A DNA stretch of 64,000 bases from VSJD01 sp041653875. Lineage in GTDB: Bacteria; Verrucomicrobiota; Kiritimatiellia; JAAZAB01. Shown in pieces: positions 46,850 to 55,312 of this stretch; positions within the stretch are counted from its first letter, which is position 1, and every line of letters starts with the position of its first letter. A program made the position numbers and the translations under genes. The notes under the pieces were generated by a model, which searched no databases, had not been told where the DNA came from, and saw only the letters and a program-made list of their open reading frames with translations. The stretch is from contig JBAZEM010000012.1 in assembly GCA_041653875.1 (NCBI GenBank), positions 1 through 64,000 on the forward strand, given 5' to 3'.

Positions 46850-48119
46850 GGGATAGGGGTCAGTCCGATGGGATAGGGGTGATAGGGGTCAGTCCGAGAA
46901 TCTTGGTATTTCATTGACTTTGGCGGGAATGAGATGATAGGGGTCAGTCCGAGAATCTTGGTATTTCATTGACTTTGGCGGGAATGAGATGTAGAAGAAA
47001 ATTATGCCAAGGAAACCCAGGGTAGAATATGCAGGGGCGTTTTATCATGTGATGAGCCGTGGAGATCGTGGCGAGGCTATTTGCCGGGACGATGCGGATC
47101 GCGATCTGTTCTTTAAAACTTTAAGCGAAGTTTGCGCGCGAACTGGTTGGAAAGTTCATGCCTATGTCCTGATGAGCAATCATTATCATCTCTTGTTGGA
47201 GACGCCCGAGGCGAATTTAGTGATGGGAATGAAATGGTTTCTGAGCACGTATACATTGCGTTATAACGCACGATATCGACAACGGGGGCACGTGTTTCAA
47301 GGACGGTACAAGACGGTCATGATCGAGCCGGAGGAGCGTGGTTTTATCGAACGCGTGAGCACCTATATCCACCTAAATCCCCTGCGGGCACAGTTGGTGC
47401 ATTGGCCGGAAGAGCGGCTGAACCTCTATCGCTGGAGCAGTTGCCTGGTGTATATGGAGCAGGCAAAGAAGCCGAGCTGGTTGGAGGTCATGAGGGTGTT
47501 GGATTGTGTTGGTGTTGATGAGCGGCGCGGGAGATGGGGGCGCGCGTATAGTGAGTATATCGAGAAATGTTGCGAAGAATGGGCCGATGAACAAGGACGT
47601 AAAGCATTGACGAGGGAATGGAAAACGATTCGGCGCGGATGGTTCCTTGGGGGAGACACCTTTCATGAAAGGCTTTTGAAATCAGTCGGGGAGCAACTGA
47701 AAGGCAAGAAAATCGAGACATACGGCGGCGAGGAGAAATGCGAGCATGATGAACGGGCGGCGTCTGCTTTACTGGCAAAAGGGCTGGACAGGATAGGGTT
47801 GACCGTTGAAAGTCTGTCTGCGTTAAAGAAAAATGATAAACGCAAACAGGTATTGGGTTGGTGGCTGAATCGCCAGGCCTGTGTTGGATCCGAATGGATT
47901 AGCAATCATTTAGTGATGGGACATCGGACATCGGTTTCAAAGGCATGCGGAATAGTTGAAAGAAGTCGCGATGACGGCATTAATCGCCTGCGAAAAAAAC
48001 TGGAAACACCAAAAATCTCGGACTGACCCCTTATTCCCCTGCGAAAAAAACTGGAAACACCAAAAATCTCGGACTGACCCCTTATTCCCCCAAAATCTCG
48101 GACTGACCCCTTATTCCCC
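46850..48119 (+). mobile_element. REP-associated tyrosine transposase element with repeated ends
   Basis: The left end has a partial unit (46850-46869) and two exact 55-bp units (46881-46935, 46936-46990), each starting GATAGGGGTCAGTCCGAGAA. The right end has two 51-bp units (period from 47991 to 48042) and a partial third (48091-48119), each holding ATCTCGGACTGACCCCTTAT, the reverse complement of the left sequence. The transposase lies between, and its last codons and stop are part of the right-hand unit. It is intact. 46664-46850 has no gene. Confidence 0.85.
47004..48026 (+). CDS. REP-associated tyrosine transposase (RAYT, Y1_Tnp-like)
   Basis: 340 residues. The N-terminal 'MPRKPRVEYAGAFYHVMSRG' and 'AYVLMSNHYHLLLETPEANL' (H-x-H metal motif) with 'GHVFQGRYKTVMI' and 'YIHLNPLRAQLVHWPEE' (catalytic tyrosine) define the TnpA-REP family. 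The C-terminal 100 residues ('LLAKGLDRIGLTVESLSALK', 'RQACVGSEWISNHLVMGHRT') resemble the DnaA-like DNA-binding tail frequent in this family. It acts on single-stranded hairpin ends; the flanking inverted GGGGTCAGTCCGAGA sequences are the likely substrates. Different family branch from the tnpA at 3894. Confidence 0.92.
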   Translation: MPRKPRVEYAGAFYHVMSRGDRGEAICRDDADRDLFFKTLSEVCARTGWKVHAYVLMSNHYHLLLETPEANLVMGMKWFLSTYTLRYNARYRQRGHVFQGRYKTVMIEPEERGFIERVSTYIHLNPLRAQLVHWPEERLNLYRWSSCLVYMEQAKKPSWLEVMRVLDCVGVDERRGRWGRAYSEYIEKCCEEWADEQGRKALTREWKTIRRGWFLGGDTFHERLLKSVGEQLKGKKIETYGGEEKCEHDERAASALLAKGLDRIGLTVESLSALKKNDKRKQVLGWWLNRQACVGSEWISNHLVMGHRTSVSKACGIVERSRDDGINRLRKKLETPKISD

Positions 48120-48197
48120 GGGAGGATTGGGAGGATCGCCTGATTGCGGCCCAACGGGCCGTGGGCGAACTGAAATTAGGCAAAAAAGGCGGCCGCA

Positions 48198-48941
48198 TTA
48201 CGTCTGTTCCCGCCGGTCGCGCACAACACGAGCCGGGACACCGACGGCGATCGCATAGGCCGGGATCGAGCGGGTCAGGACGGCGCCCGCGCCGACGATG
48301 GCGTTACTGCCGACCGTGATCCCATCCAGCACTTTGACACCGGCGCCAAACCAGCATTTTGCGCCAATTTCGATACCGTGGGAGCGCGAGCCCTGCTGGG
48401 TTACGGAAGCTTCGACATCCCGGGGATCGTGATCGCCACCAATAAAATAGCAATAGGCCGCCACAAGGGTGTCGTCCCCCAACGCGACGCGGCTGCCGGA
48501 AAACACTTCGCAGTTAAACCCGATGTTCACCCGCTCGCCCAGAACGATGTCGCCGTTTTTACAGCTCAGGATGGAATTCCGGCCGAGGAAGACGCCGGAC
48601 CCGATGCGGATGCCCGTATTGTCCCGGCCCTTGGCATCCAGCAGGCAGTTGTCGTCAACGATGACATTATCCCCGATTTCGATTTTGTGCGGATGCCGCA
48701 GCACGATGTTGGTGCCGAACACAACGTTCCGTCCGCATTTGCCGAGCAGGCCGGGATAGAGCTTGGCGCGCAGAAAGAGACCCAACAGGCCCGGCAGGCG
48801 GGCGCAAAACAGGACGATCAGCTCGTATTTCAACAGCGGCCAGAATCCGCGCCGGCCGACAATCAGGTCGCTATAGCGCGCCAACCGGGATTTGGACTCG
48901 GCGGCCATTTCGCGCTGAATGATGACGCTTTCAGTTTTCAT
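48198..48941 (-). CDS. Hexapeptide-repeat (LbH) acyltransferase
   Basis: Left-handed beta-helix transferase of 247 residues. An N-terminal helical part of about 85 residues ('LLKYELIVLFCARLPGLLGL') that may touch the membrane is followed by the hexad repeats, 'IEIGDNVIVDDNCLLDAKGR', 'IRIGSGVFLGRNSILSCKNG' and 'CWFGAGVKVLDGITVGSNAI', and the closing 'VGVPARVV'. 'FIGGDHDPRDVE' contains a candidate catalytic His. It is probably an acetyltransferase for surface sugars. Acceptor unknown. Confidence 0.88.
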   Translation of the reverse strand: MKTESVIIQREMAAESKSRLARYSDLIVGRRGFWPLLKYELIVLFCARLPGLLGLFLRAKLYPGLLGKCGRNVVFGTNIVLRHPHKIEIGDNVIVDDNCLLDAKGRDNTGIRIGSGVFLGRNSILSCKNGDIVLGERVNIGFNCEVFSGSRVALGDDTLVAAYCYFIGGDHDPRDVEASVTQQGSRSHGIEIGAKCWFGAGVKVLDGITVGSNAIVGAGAVLTRSIPAYAIAVGVPARVVRDRREQT

Positions 48942-48954
48942 GGGCGGAAAATTA

Positions 48955-49285
48955 ACTACGAAACACGCGAATTACGCGAAAGGAGATCGATTTACGAAGC
49001 GCTCGTGTTCAATTTTAGGATAATGTCCAAAATTAATCAGCAGTCCCAGTTGCTTGGCGGTCGATTTTAGACGCTTTCCCGTAAAGATACACGTTTGTAC
49101 TTGTATGTTTTTGGGAGAGACAGCGTGTCGCTGTCCGTGGCGGGCAACATGCCCGCCCTCCCTTGGGTTGCGGGCGCTTAGCCCGCCTTAAATAATTTAT
49201 GACCTGTGCCCGGTGCTCGTCTGCCAACAAAATAATCTTCTCTGCCATTTTCGCGCCTTTCGCGTGTTTCGTAGTTAATCTCTTC
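48955..49285. repeat. Inverted word-pair element enclosing the GxxExxY remnant
   Basis: Left arm TTAACTACGAAACACGCGAA, right arm TTCGCGTGTTTCGTAGTTAA. They are inverted copies, with CGCGAAAGG/CCTTTCGCG alongside. They bound the decayed gene below. The 405-bp gap between the acetyltransferase and the YdjM-like gene is entirely this element. Confidence 0.88.
48972..49248 (-). pseudogene. Decayed GxxExxY-family protein gene
   Basis: Two pieces of the family can be read on the minus strand. 'KIILLADEHRAQVINYLRRA' corresponds to the segment before the final strand. In another frame, 'KQLGLLINFGHYPKIEHERF' followed by VNRSPFA and a stop corresponds to the 'GLLINFG-PK-E-RF' C-terminus. About 80 bp of GCGGGCTAAGCGCCCGC/GGCGGGC hairpin repeat are inserted between them and break the frame. 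The N-terminal half with the G-x-x-E-x-x-Y motif is missing. The family is PD-(D/E)XK-like and of unknown function. Confidence 0.78.
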
Positions 49286-49346
49286 CTGAACGGACAACGG
49301 ATTTATGAGCATTGTATCCGGCCCTGCGTGGGTGTCGAGAGCGAAT

Positions 49347-49913
49347 TCATCGTTTTGCCCCTCTATATTTGAACCACAGCACGAGAATCACGGGAGGCAA
49401 CGTTATGGCCAGTTCCACCAGGATCAGGCGCAGGTTCGGCAGCGACCATACCGCGGCCCAGGTCTGCTTGGCCGCCGGCGGGAAAAAGGCGCAGGCGGCG
49501 TGATGGAAGCGCTCCGAGAACGGCCAGGCCAGCATGAGCCCAATGGGCGGCGAACGATCCACCGTGAGCCAATCGGCCAGTAGATGACTGCCCAGGAGCG
49601 CCAGCAAAAGACCCAGCGGCCAATACCCCGTCCGCCGCGTTCGTAATCGGCCGTAAATCCATATTGCCAGGGCCGTTACGCCAATCCAAACCAGTGTATG
49701 CGTCACCGTCTGGTGATAATAATTCGCATTACCCCGCAAGATGCCGAAAAAATAATCCAGGTCCGGCGCATTGGCCAGGAACACGCAAAACAGCAGGGGA
49801 CGCCACACCGCGCGGAACCGCCCGGCCAGTTCGTCCCAGCGCCGATAACGCGGCAGGAACCGAGCCAGGCCAAGGGCGAGACCGATCAGACTATGGGCAA
49901 TGGGGGAAGGCAT
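49347..49913 (-). CDS. YdjM/LexA-binding-type inner membrane metal-dependent hydrolase
   Basis: 188 residues with about four membrane segments. 'MPSPIAHSLIGLALGL', 'LANAPDLDYFFGILRGNANY' and 'YHQTVTHTLVWIGVTALAIW' contain the H, D-x-D and H-x3-H residues of PF04307. 'LGSHLLADWLTVDRSPPIGL' adds the final H-x3-D. Activity of the family is poorly known. Its start overlaps the end of the following upstream gene by 23 bases, so the two are co-transcribed. Confidence 0.88.
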   Translation of the reverse strand: MPSPIAHSLIGLALGLARFLPRYRRWDELAGRFRAVWRPLLFCVFLANAPDLDYFFGILRGNANYYHQTVTHTLVWIGVTALAIWIYGRLRTRRTGYWPLGLLLALLGSHLLADWLTVDRSPPIGLMLAWPFSERFHHAACAFFPPAAKQTWAAVWSLPNLRLILVELAITLPPVILVLWFKYRGAKR

Positions 49914-50763
49914 GGTGGAATTTTCGATTTTCGATGCGCCTTACCCACAGGCGCGTCAGCCGCCGCGCCACGGTCCGGGCGCCGCCGCGCGCGCCGGCCG
50001 GTGTAATGGCGGCGGGGTGTCCAGCCAGCATGCGAGCGATGGAGACCGCGGGATGTGCGGCGTCGAACGCGCCCTGATAAATGAACCCATAGGTTCCCGC
50101 AAAACGCTCTTCGCCGGCAAAGGGCAACGGATCGGAGCCGGGGATCACCGTCATGCCGCGGGCGCGGGCTATGCGCATCGGGCGTGGTTCGGGCCACAAC
50201 GCCGGCCTTAAGGCGGTGTCGCCTATGCGCAAGACCCGGTCTTGATCGCCGGCGATCAATTCCCGCACCAGCCGCCCGCGCGCAAACAGCCACTTGCCGG
50301 GCGCCCAGGCCAGCACCGGGATTCCGCCGGCTTCGGCCACTTTTTGAATCGCGTCGCGGGCCGGCAAGCCATCCGGGATTTTTGCGCGCATGGCCATGCC
50401 GAGAATTTCCAGCCGTTCGCGGGTCACAATCTGGCGCCCCGCCACTATACACACCCGGCCGACTTCGGAAAGACTAACCGTCACGCAAACCGGATCCGGT
50501 CCGCTCGTTATCGCGAGGCCAAGTCCAACAATGGCCTTGTCACGATCTTGGAGGCGGCTGAAAAAATCGTGTTCGCGGCTTTCCGCCAGGAACGCCAGCT
50601 TATGAACGCCGTTGCCGGTCGTTTCCGGCCCTGCCGAATTGGCCGGCCAGCCGGCCAACCGGTCCAGGTTTTGAATCAGGTGGCGGAACACGGCCTTGGT
50701 ATCGTAGGCGGGATAGAAGTGCACATGGCCATCGGCCGCGACAATACTGGGCATATTATTCAT
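49891..50763 (-). CDS. PHP-like protein of unknown function
   Basis: 290 residues. The N-terminal 'VAADGHVHFYPAYDTKAVFR' has the D-x-H-x-H of the PHP/amidohydrolase metal site. Later 'AEAGGIPVLAWAPGKWLFAR', 'LRIGDTALRPALWPEPRPMR' and 'GMTVIPGSDPLPFAGEE' resemble the strands of a TIM-like metallohydrolase barrel with a 'GSDPLP' segment. The domain order supports a predicted phosphoesterase, but the other metal ligands are not clear to me. Precedes the YdjM-like gene with overlap; divergent from the GT39 gene. Confidence 0.6.
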   Translation of the reverse strand: MNNMPSIVAADGHVHFYPAYDTKAVFRHLIQNLDRLAGWPANSAGPETTGNGVHKLAFLAESREHDFFSRLQDRDKAIVGLGLAITSGPDPVCVTVSLSEVGRVCIVAGRQIVTRERLEILGMAMRAKIPDGLPARDAIQKVAEAGGIPVLAWAPGKWLFARGRLVRELIAGDQDRVLRIGDTALRPALWPEPRPMRIARARGMTVIPGSDPLPFAGEERFAGTYGFIYQGAFDAAHPAVSIARMLAGHPAAITPAGARGGARTVARRLTRLWVRRIENRKFHHAFPHCP

Positions 50764-50890
50764 AACGAAAATGAATTACCACAAAATTCATCAGGATTAA
50801 ACCGATATTTTCCTTGTTTCCCGGCATATTTCAACATTAATATCGCTCGTTAGCAACCATTAGCGGTTGTAAAATCGCAGCTTGGCGCCG

Positions 50891-52933
50891 ATGAACAAAA
50901 AATTTATCATGCTCATGCTGGGCGTGCTCGCGGTCGGGGTCGTCTTTCGCCTGCTCCTTTTTGCCTTCGCTTATCAGAAACTGCCGCTGTCGTCCGATGA
51001 AGCCTGGCCGGGCCTGATGGCCATGCACATGCTCAAGGGCGAATTCCCGGTGGTCTATTGGGGCCAATCCTACATGGGCACCCAGGAATCCTTCATTGAC
51101 GCCGCGCTTATTTTCCTGTTCGGCGCCCACACGCTTACGATCCGCATCTATCCGCTGGTCTTTGCCTTCCTGTTCCTGGCGGTCAGTTACCGGCTGGCGC
51201 GCAGCAGTTATAACCGCGAAGTCGGCCTGATTACGCTCGTCCTGCTGGCGATACCCGTTCCTTACCTGGCGATGTGCGGCGCGGCCATTCCGCCCGATAA
51301 TTACCTGGCTGTCACCACCCTGGGCAGTATCGCGCTCCTGCTGACCAGCCGGATCGTTGCGGCGGAGCGGCGTAATTTTTCGACTTTCGTCCTGCTGGGC
51401 GCCGTGCTGGGGTACGCGTTTTGGCTGCACTTGTTGATCGTCAGCTATATCGTGGTGGCGGTTCTGTTTTTGTTTCTCAAGGACAAGCTCCTGCTCATCC
51501 GCAAGGAATTCTGGGGACTGGCGCTGGCCTTTGGCGTCGCCAGTCTGCCGCTCTGGTGGTTTAACCAGACGCACGATTTTGCCACGTTCAAAGACGTGGG
51601 CGGGCAGGTAAGTTGGGCGCAGACATTCGTAATGCTACAGACCGCCCTGACGTACACCGTTCAATTTTTCATCGGCATGCGCGTCATGCTGTACGGCGAC
51701 AACAGCAACATCGCGGCCCTTCCGCCGGCGTTGTATTACCTGCTGGCCGCAATCTGGGGCGGGGTGCTGGCGCTGGCGCTCATCGTTAGTTGGAAACGGC
51801 TGTGGCGGCTCTGTTACCTGTCGCTGAAGAATACGGACGGCACGGCGCTGTTGCTGGCGACGGCGGCCGTGAGCCTGGCGGTTTTCGCCAAAAGCCGGCG
51901 TTCGGGCGCGAACGAGGCGCGCTATCTTCTGCCGATTATTTCCGTCCTGCCCATCCTGTTTGCGTATGGCCTATGGCGCTTGCGACAATGGGCCCGGCCG
52001 GTGTTTTACGCGCTCATCGCCATCGTGCTGGTCGCCCAGGTCTGGGGCAATGTCCTGCTGGCCAAGGCCTGGAACGATCCCGCCTTTGTCGCCGGGCCGC
52101 TGGAACTGCCCGATACGCGTCCGCTGATTGATTTCCTGAAGAATACCGGCATCCGCCATGCCTATGCCCACTACTGGCTTTCCTACCGGATGACCTATGA
52201 AACGCAGGAAAACATCATTGTATCCGAGCCGTATAACGAGCGCTTCTCCAGCAAGCCGGTGAAATTTTTAGATGTCGTCAGCGCGGCGGAAAAGGTCGCC
52301 TTCATTACGCACCCGACCCTTGGCATCAAGGCCGACACCTTCGAAACGCTCCTGCGCGGCATCGGCGGCGCCTGGCAGAAAACCAATATCACCTGTTTCA
52401 CCGTCTTCTACGATTTTAAGCCGCCCTGCGGCGCCGAACGCGCGCTCCGGGAAATCCCGCGCGACCATTGGCAGGTGACCGCCTCGCTCAACCCGGCCAA
52501 GGCGCCCCTGATGACGGACGGTAAAACCGACACCATCTGGTCCAGCGATATGCCGCAGACACCCGGGATGACGATTAACGTGGATATGGGCGCAGTTTAT
52601 CCCTTAGCCAAGATCAGGTTCGACCTGGGCACGGTCTGGTGCGATTACCAGCGCGGCTCAAAAATCGAAGTCTCCACGGACAACCGCCAATGGCAAACAG
52701 CCTTCGAGTATGGCGACGTTGCCTGCGGTCTGTTCTGGAACAACGACCAGCCGCGCTTCCTGGTCCACGGCGATTTTTTTACTTGCGCGTTCGCTCCGCT
52801 GAATGCGCGCTATGTGCGCGTCACTCAGACCGGTTCGGACCCGCGTTTTTGCTGGACGATCGCCGAACTGCGTTGCTTCGGCCCCCCCGCGCCGTTGTAT
52901 AGACGTTCGGATAAGGGGCAACTTTTTCTGTAG
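50891..52933 (+). CDS. GT39/PMT-like membrane glycosyltransferase with C-terminal discoidin-like domain
   Basis: About 680 residues. The N-terminus has about 10-12 membrane helices (from 'FIMLMLGVLAVGVVFRLLLF'). 'LPLSSDEAWPGLMAMHML' carries the D-E pair of lipid-linked-sugar transferases in the first periplasmic loop. After about residue 520 a soluble beta-domain follows: 'LMTDGKTDTIWSSDMPQTPG', 'MTINVDMGAVYPLAKIRFDL' and 'ARYVRVTQTGSDPRFCWTIA', which is an F5/8 type C (discoidin) fold that could bind sugar. ATG at 50891 preferred over the TTG at 50882. It probably transfers a sugar outside the inner membrane to protein or glycan. Confidence 0.85.
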   Translation: MNKKFIMLMLGVLAVGVVFRLLLFAFAYQKLPLSSDEAWPGLMAMHMLKGEFPVVYWGQSYMGTQESFIDAALIFLFGAHTLTIRIYPLVFAFLFLAVSYRLARSSYNREVGLITLVLLAIPVPYLAMCGAAIPPDNYLAVTTLGSIALLLTSRIVAAERRNFSTFVLLGAVLGYAFWLHLLIVSYIVVAVLFLFLKDKLLLIRKEFWGLALAFGVASLPLWWFNQTHDFATFKDVGGQVSWAQTFVMLQTALTYTVQFFIGMRVMLYGDNSNIAALPPALYYLLAAIWGGVLALALIVSWKRLWRLCYLSLKNTDGTALLLATAAVSLAVFAKSRRSGANEARYLLPIISVLPILFAYGLWRLRQWARPVFYALIAIVLVAQVWGNVLLAKAWNDPAFVAGPLELPDTRPLIDFLKNTGIRHAYAHYWLSYRMTYETQENIIVSEPYNERFSSKPVKFLDVVSAAEKVAFITHPTLGIKADTFETLLRGIGGAWQKTNITCFTVFYDFKPPCGAERALREIPRDHWQVTASLNPAKAPLMTDGKTDTIWSSDMPQTPGMTINVDMGAVYPLAKIRFDLGTVWCDYQRGSKIEVSTDNRQWQTAFEYGDVACGLFWNNDQPRFLVHGDFFTCAFAPLNARYVRVTQTGSDPRFCWTIAELRCFGPPAPLYRRSDKGQLFL

Positions 52934-53065
52934 CCCGCCTGCAACGCTGTAGCACTGCGGGCAGGCCGTCGGACGGCGGGCCGACGTTCGCGTCCGCGCG
53001 AGCCTACCTGCCCGCATCGCTACGCGAAGCGCTGCAGGCGGGTCGTCTCGCGGCTACAACTGCGA
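52930..53065. repeat. GC hairpin repeat (GCGAGCCT...CTCGCGGCTACA type)
   Basis: The segment between the GT39 gene and miaB contains TGTAGCCCGCCTGCAACGC, GCCGTCGGACGGC, and GCGAGCCTACCTGCCCGCAT followed by GTCTCGCGGCTACAAC. The outer TGTAGC and GCTACA ends pair. It is related to the pair at 2571-2692. Confidence 0.8.
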
Positions 53066-53075
53066 AATTGCGAGT

Positions 53076-54527
53076 ATGAAATCCGTGTCCATCCCACACT
53101 CATTTAAAGTCCATATCAAGACTTATGGCTGTCAGATGAATGAGCGGGACAGCGAAATGATCGCCGTCCTGCTGCAACGCCACGGCTATGCCCTGGCGGA
53201 GCACGAAAGCCAGGCCGATGCCGTGATTGTGAACACCTGCAGTGTGCGCGCCAAGGCGGAAGACAAGGCCATCGGCAAACTGCGGATGTTGATCGACGCC
53301 CGCCGGGAGCATCCGGATCGAATCGTCGGGGTCGTCGGCTGCATGGTCCAGCGCCTGAAGGACGATCTCTTCCGCAAGGTCCCCGGTTTGGATTTCGCCG
53401 TGGGCACACACGCTCTGGCGCAAGTCCCCGCGGTCCTCACCGCTGTGCGCGCCCGAAAACCGGGCGCTTCAAGGTTGGCGGACCTGCCCGGCGTAGTCCC
53501 GACCTCTCGGAGCGTCGGGACGAAGCCGGGCCGCCGCGCGGTCCTTGATGTTGCGCCGGCCGAAGACTCTTATGACGGCCGCACGCATTTGCCCGGCGCG
53601 ACATCCGCCTTTGTCAATATCCTCTTCGGCTGCAACCGGCATTGCGCGTATTGCGTGGTTCCCGAAGTGCGCGGCGCGGAATGGAGCCGGCCGGCCCGGG
53701 ACGTTATTGAAGAAGTGCGCCAACTAATCGCGCGCGGCGTCAAGGAAGTCACACTGCTGGGCCAGAGCATCATGGCCTATGGCATCCAGACGCCTGTCTG
53801 GGAGGCGGATGCGCGTTCGCCGCGCGGTTTCACGGAACCCTTGCCGCGCCTCCTGGAGGCGCTCGACGCTATCCCGGGTTTGGCCCGCCTGCGCTTCACG
53901 TCGGGGCATCCCTGCGGCTGTACCGCGGAAGTGGCGCGCGCCTTTGCCGAATTGCCCGCCGTGTGTGGGCATCTGCACCTGCCCCTGCAGTCCGCTTCCG
54001 ACCGGATCCTGAAACTCATGCACCGGGGGTACACAGCGGAAGATTATCGCGCGGCGGTGCGGCGCCTGCGGGCCGCCGCGCCGAGCATCGTGCTTTCGAC
54101 CGATGTCATCGTCGGGTTTCCCACGGAAACGGCGGAGGAATTCGATGTGACCCGCGCCTTCCTGGAGGAAATAGGCTTTGATAATGTTTATATCTTCAAA
54201 TACAATCCCCGCCCGGGCACCCTTGCGGCCCAGTGGAGCGACGACGTGAGCGCCAGGGAAAAACTGCGGCGCAATCACGCGCTCCTGGAGGACCAGGGCC
54301 GGCGCAGTCAGGCGTTCCACCGGACGTTTACGGGTCAAACCTGCGAGGTGCTGGTGGAAGGGTCCAGTCTGCGGAACGAAGCGCGTTGGGCCGGGCGCAC
54401 GCGCCATAATATCCTGGCCATTTTCGAGGCGGAACCGGGCCTGAAAGCCGGCGACCTTGTTACGCTGCGTGTCGTCCAGGCGACCGCGCAGGCGTTGTAC
54501 GGAAAGATCGAAAAAAATGCAGAATGA
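53076..54527 (+). CDS. miaB: tRNA-2-methylthio-N6-dimethylallyladenosine synthase
   Basis: Radical SAM methylthiotransferase acting at tRNA A37. The MTTase domain has 'KTYGCQMNERDSEM', 'NTCSVRAKAE' and 'GVVGCMVQRL', whose three Cys bind the auxiliary cluster. 'FGCNRHCAYCVVPEVRGAEW' carries the C-x3-C-x2-C motif. A TRAM domain ends the protein ('GQTCEVLVEG', 'GRTRHNILAIFE'). 483 residues. In the linker near residues 145-155 a GTCCCGAC/GTCGGGAC inverted repeat is read in frame (VVPTSRSVGTK), and the C-terminal KIEKNAE runs into a word repeat. Confidence 0.96.
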   Translation: MKSVSIPHSFKVHIKTYGCQMNERDSEMIAVLLQRHGYALAEHESQADAVIVNTCSVRAKAEDKAIGKLRMLIDARREHPDRIVGVVGCMVQRLKDDLFRKVPGLDFAVGTHALAQVPAVLTAVRARKPGASRLADLPGVVPTSRSVGTKPGRRAVLDVAPAEDSYDGRTHLPGATSAFVNILFGCNRHCAYCVVPEVRGAEWSRPARDVIEEVRQLIARGVKEVTLLGQSIMAYGIQTPVWEADARSPRGFTEPLPRLLEALDAIPGLARLRFTSGHPCGCTAEVARAFAELPAVCGHLHLPLQSASDRILKLMHRGYTAEDYRAAVRRLRAAAPSIVLSTDVIVGFPTETAEEFDVTRAFLEEIGFDNVYIFKYNPRPGTLAAQWSDDVSAREKLRRNHALLEDQGRRSQAFHRTFTGQTCEVLVEGSSLRNEARWAGRTRHNILAIFEAEPGLKAGDLVTLRVVQATAQALYGKIEKNAE

Positions 54528-54616
54528 AGAATGAAAAATGCAGAATGAAGAACCAAGAATGTCAGTGCAATTTTTCATTCTGCATTCTTCATTCTTCATT
54601 CTTCATTCTGCATTTG
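54520..54616. repeat. Inverted word pair (TGCAGAATGAAGAATG type) after miaB
   Basis: The left arm AAATGCAGAATGAAGAATGA (with repeats) and the right arm, containing CATTCTTCATTCTTCATTC and TGCATTTG, can fold back on each other. The words are ATTCTGC and ATTCTTC in mixed order. It supplies the last codons of miaB. Confidence 0.88.
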
Positions 54617-54636
54617 AATAAGGGGGGATTCTAACT

Positions 54637-55179
54637 ATGTCGGACTTGGCCTTTATAACCTTGATCTGTGGCGCGGTTGTTTTTATCGGGAGCGCCGGGC
54701 TGGCGCTGTGGCCGCGGGGCATGGCCGCCGGGGTTGGCGCATTTCCCAGGCACGTATGGGCCGGCCGCATTTTGGCCGCCGTGGATATCCTCTGGTCGGC
54801 CTGGCTTCTCGTGCAGATGCGGTTTGCTTGGGTGGATGCGCACCTCGCGCTGGTTTATGCGGCCGCGCCGGCGGCCTATATCCTGGCGATCCTGTTCGTG
54901 GACGATTTATTGGCGGCGCGCGCGCTGGGCGGATTTTTGTTGTTGGCGCCGCTCCCGATTCTTGAAAGCGCGTTTGTGCATCCCGCCGCAAGCCGTTTGA
55001 TCATGACAAGTTTCGCTTACCTGCTCGTGATCTTCGGCATCGTGCTGGTCTGGAGCCCCTTTAAATGGCGGCAATGGACCGAGCGCTGGATTAACCGCCC
55101 GCCGATCGCCCGCGCCGCGGGCATCGCCGGAATCGTTACGGGCGCCGGCATGCTGTTGTTGGGCTGGCGCGTGTATTAG
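54637..55179 (+). CDS. Small multi-pass membrane protein, unknown
   Basis: 180 residues with five or six hydrophobic helices (for example 'AFITLICGAVVFIGSAGLAL', 'WAGRILAAVDILWSAWLLVQ', 'ALGGFLLLAPLPILESAFVH', 'IIAGIVTGAGMLLLGWRVY' in part). I recognise no family. The segment 'IVLVWSPFKWRQWTERWINR' before the last helix is basic and would face the cytoplasm. It lies between miaB and the GT9 gene in the same orientation and may belong to the envelope glycan genes. The ribosome binding site is GGGGGG at about 12 bases, which is weak. Confidence 0.75.
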   Translation: MSDLAFITLICGAVVFIGSAGLALWPRGMAAGVGAFPRHVWAGRILAAVDILWSAWLLVQMRFAWVDAHLALVYAAAPAAYILAILFVDDLLAARALGGFLLLAPLPILESAFVHPAASRLIMTSFAYLLVIFGIVLVWSPFKWRQWTERWINRPPIARAAGIAGIVTGAGMLLLGWRVY

Positions 55180-55212
55180 CACAGCCCGAGGTCGGGACAG
55201 GCAGGTCTGTAA

Positions 55213-55312
55213 GTCAATACCGAGTATGGGTGTATGGGGGTTTGGATGTATGGGCGTAAAGAGTTTTCTCCGCACACCCACACGCCCACACACCCACACT
55301 CCCTCACTTGCC
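55213..55312. repeat. Inverted word pair (GTATGGGTGTATGGG type) forming the GT9 5' end
   Basis: Left arm GAGTATGGGTGTATGGGGGT with GGATGTATGGGCGT; right arm CACACCCACACGCCCACACA. The words resemble those at 35030-35096. The first about 30 codons of the GT9 gene are translated from it (MGVWGFGCMGVK... PTRPHTHTPS). Confidence 0.82.

Noticed and set aside
46881..48119. CRISPR-like appearance of the repeated 51- and 55-bp units
   Set aside because: Units are contiguous without variable spacers, and no cas gene is present. They are transposase ends.
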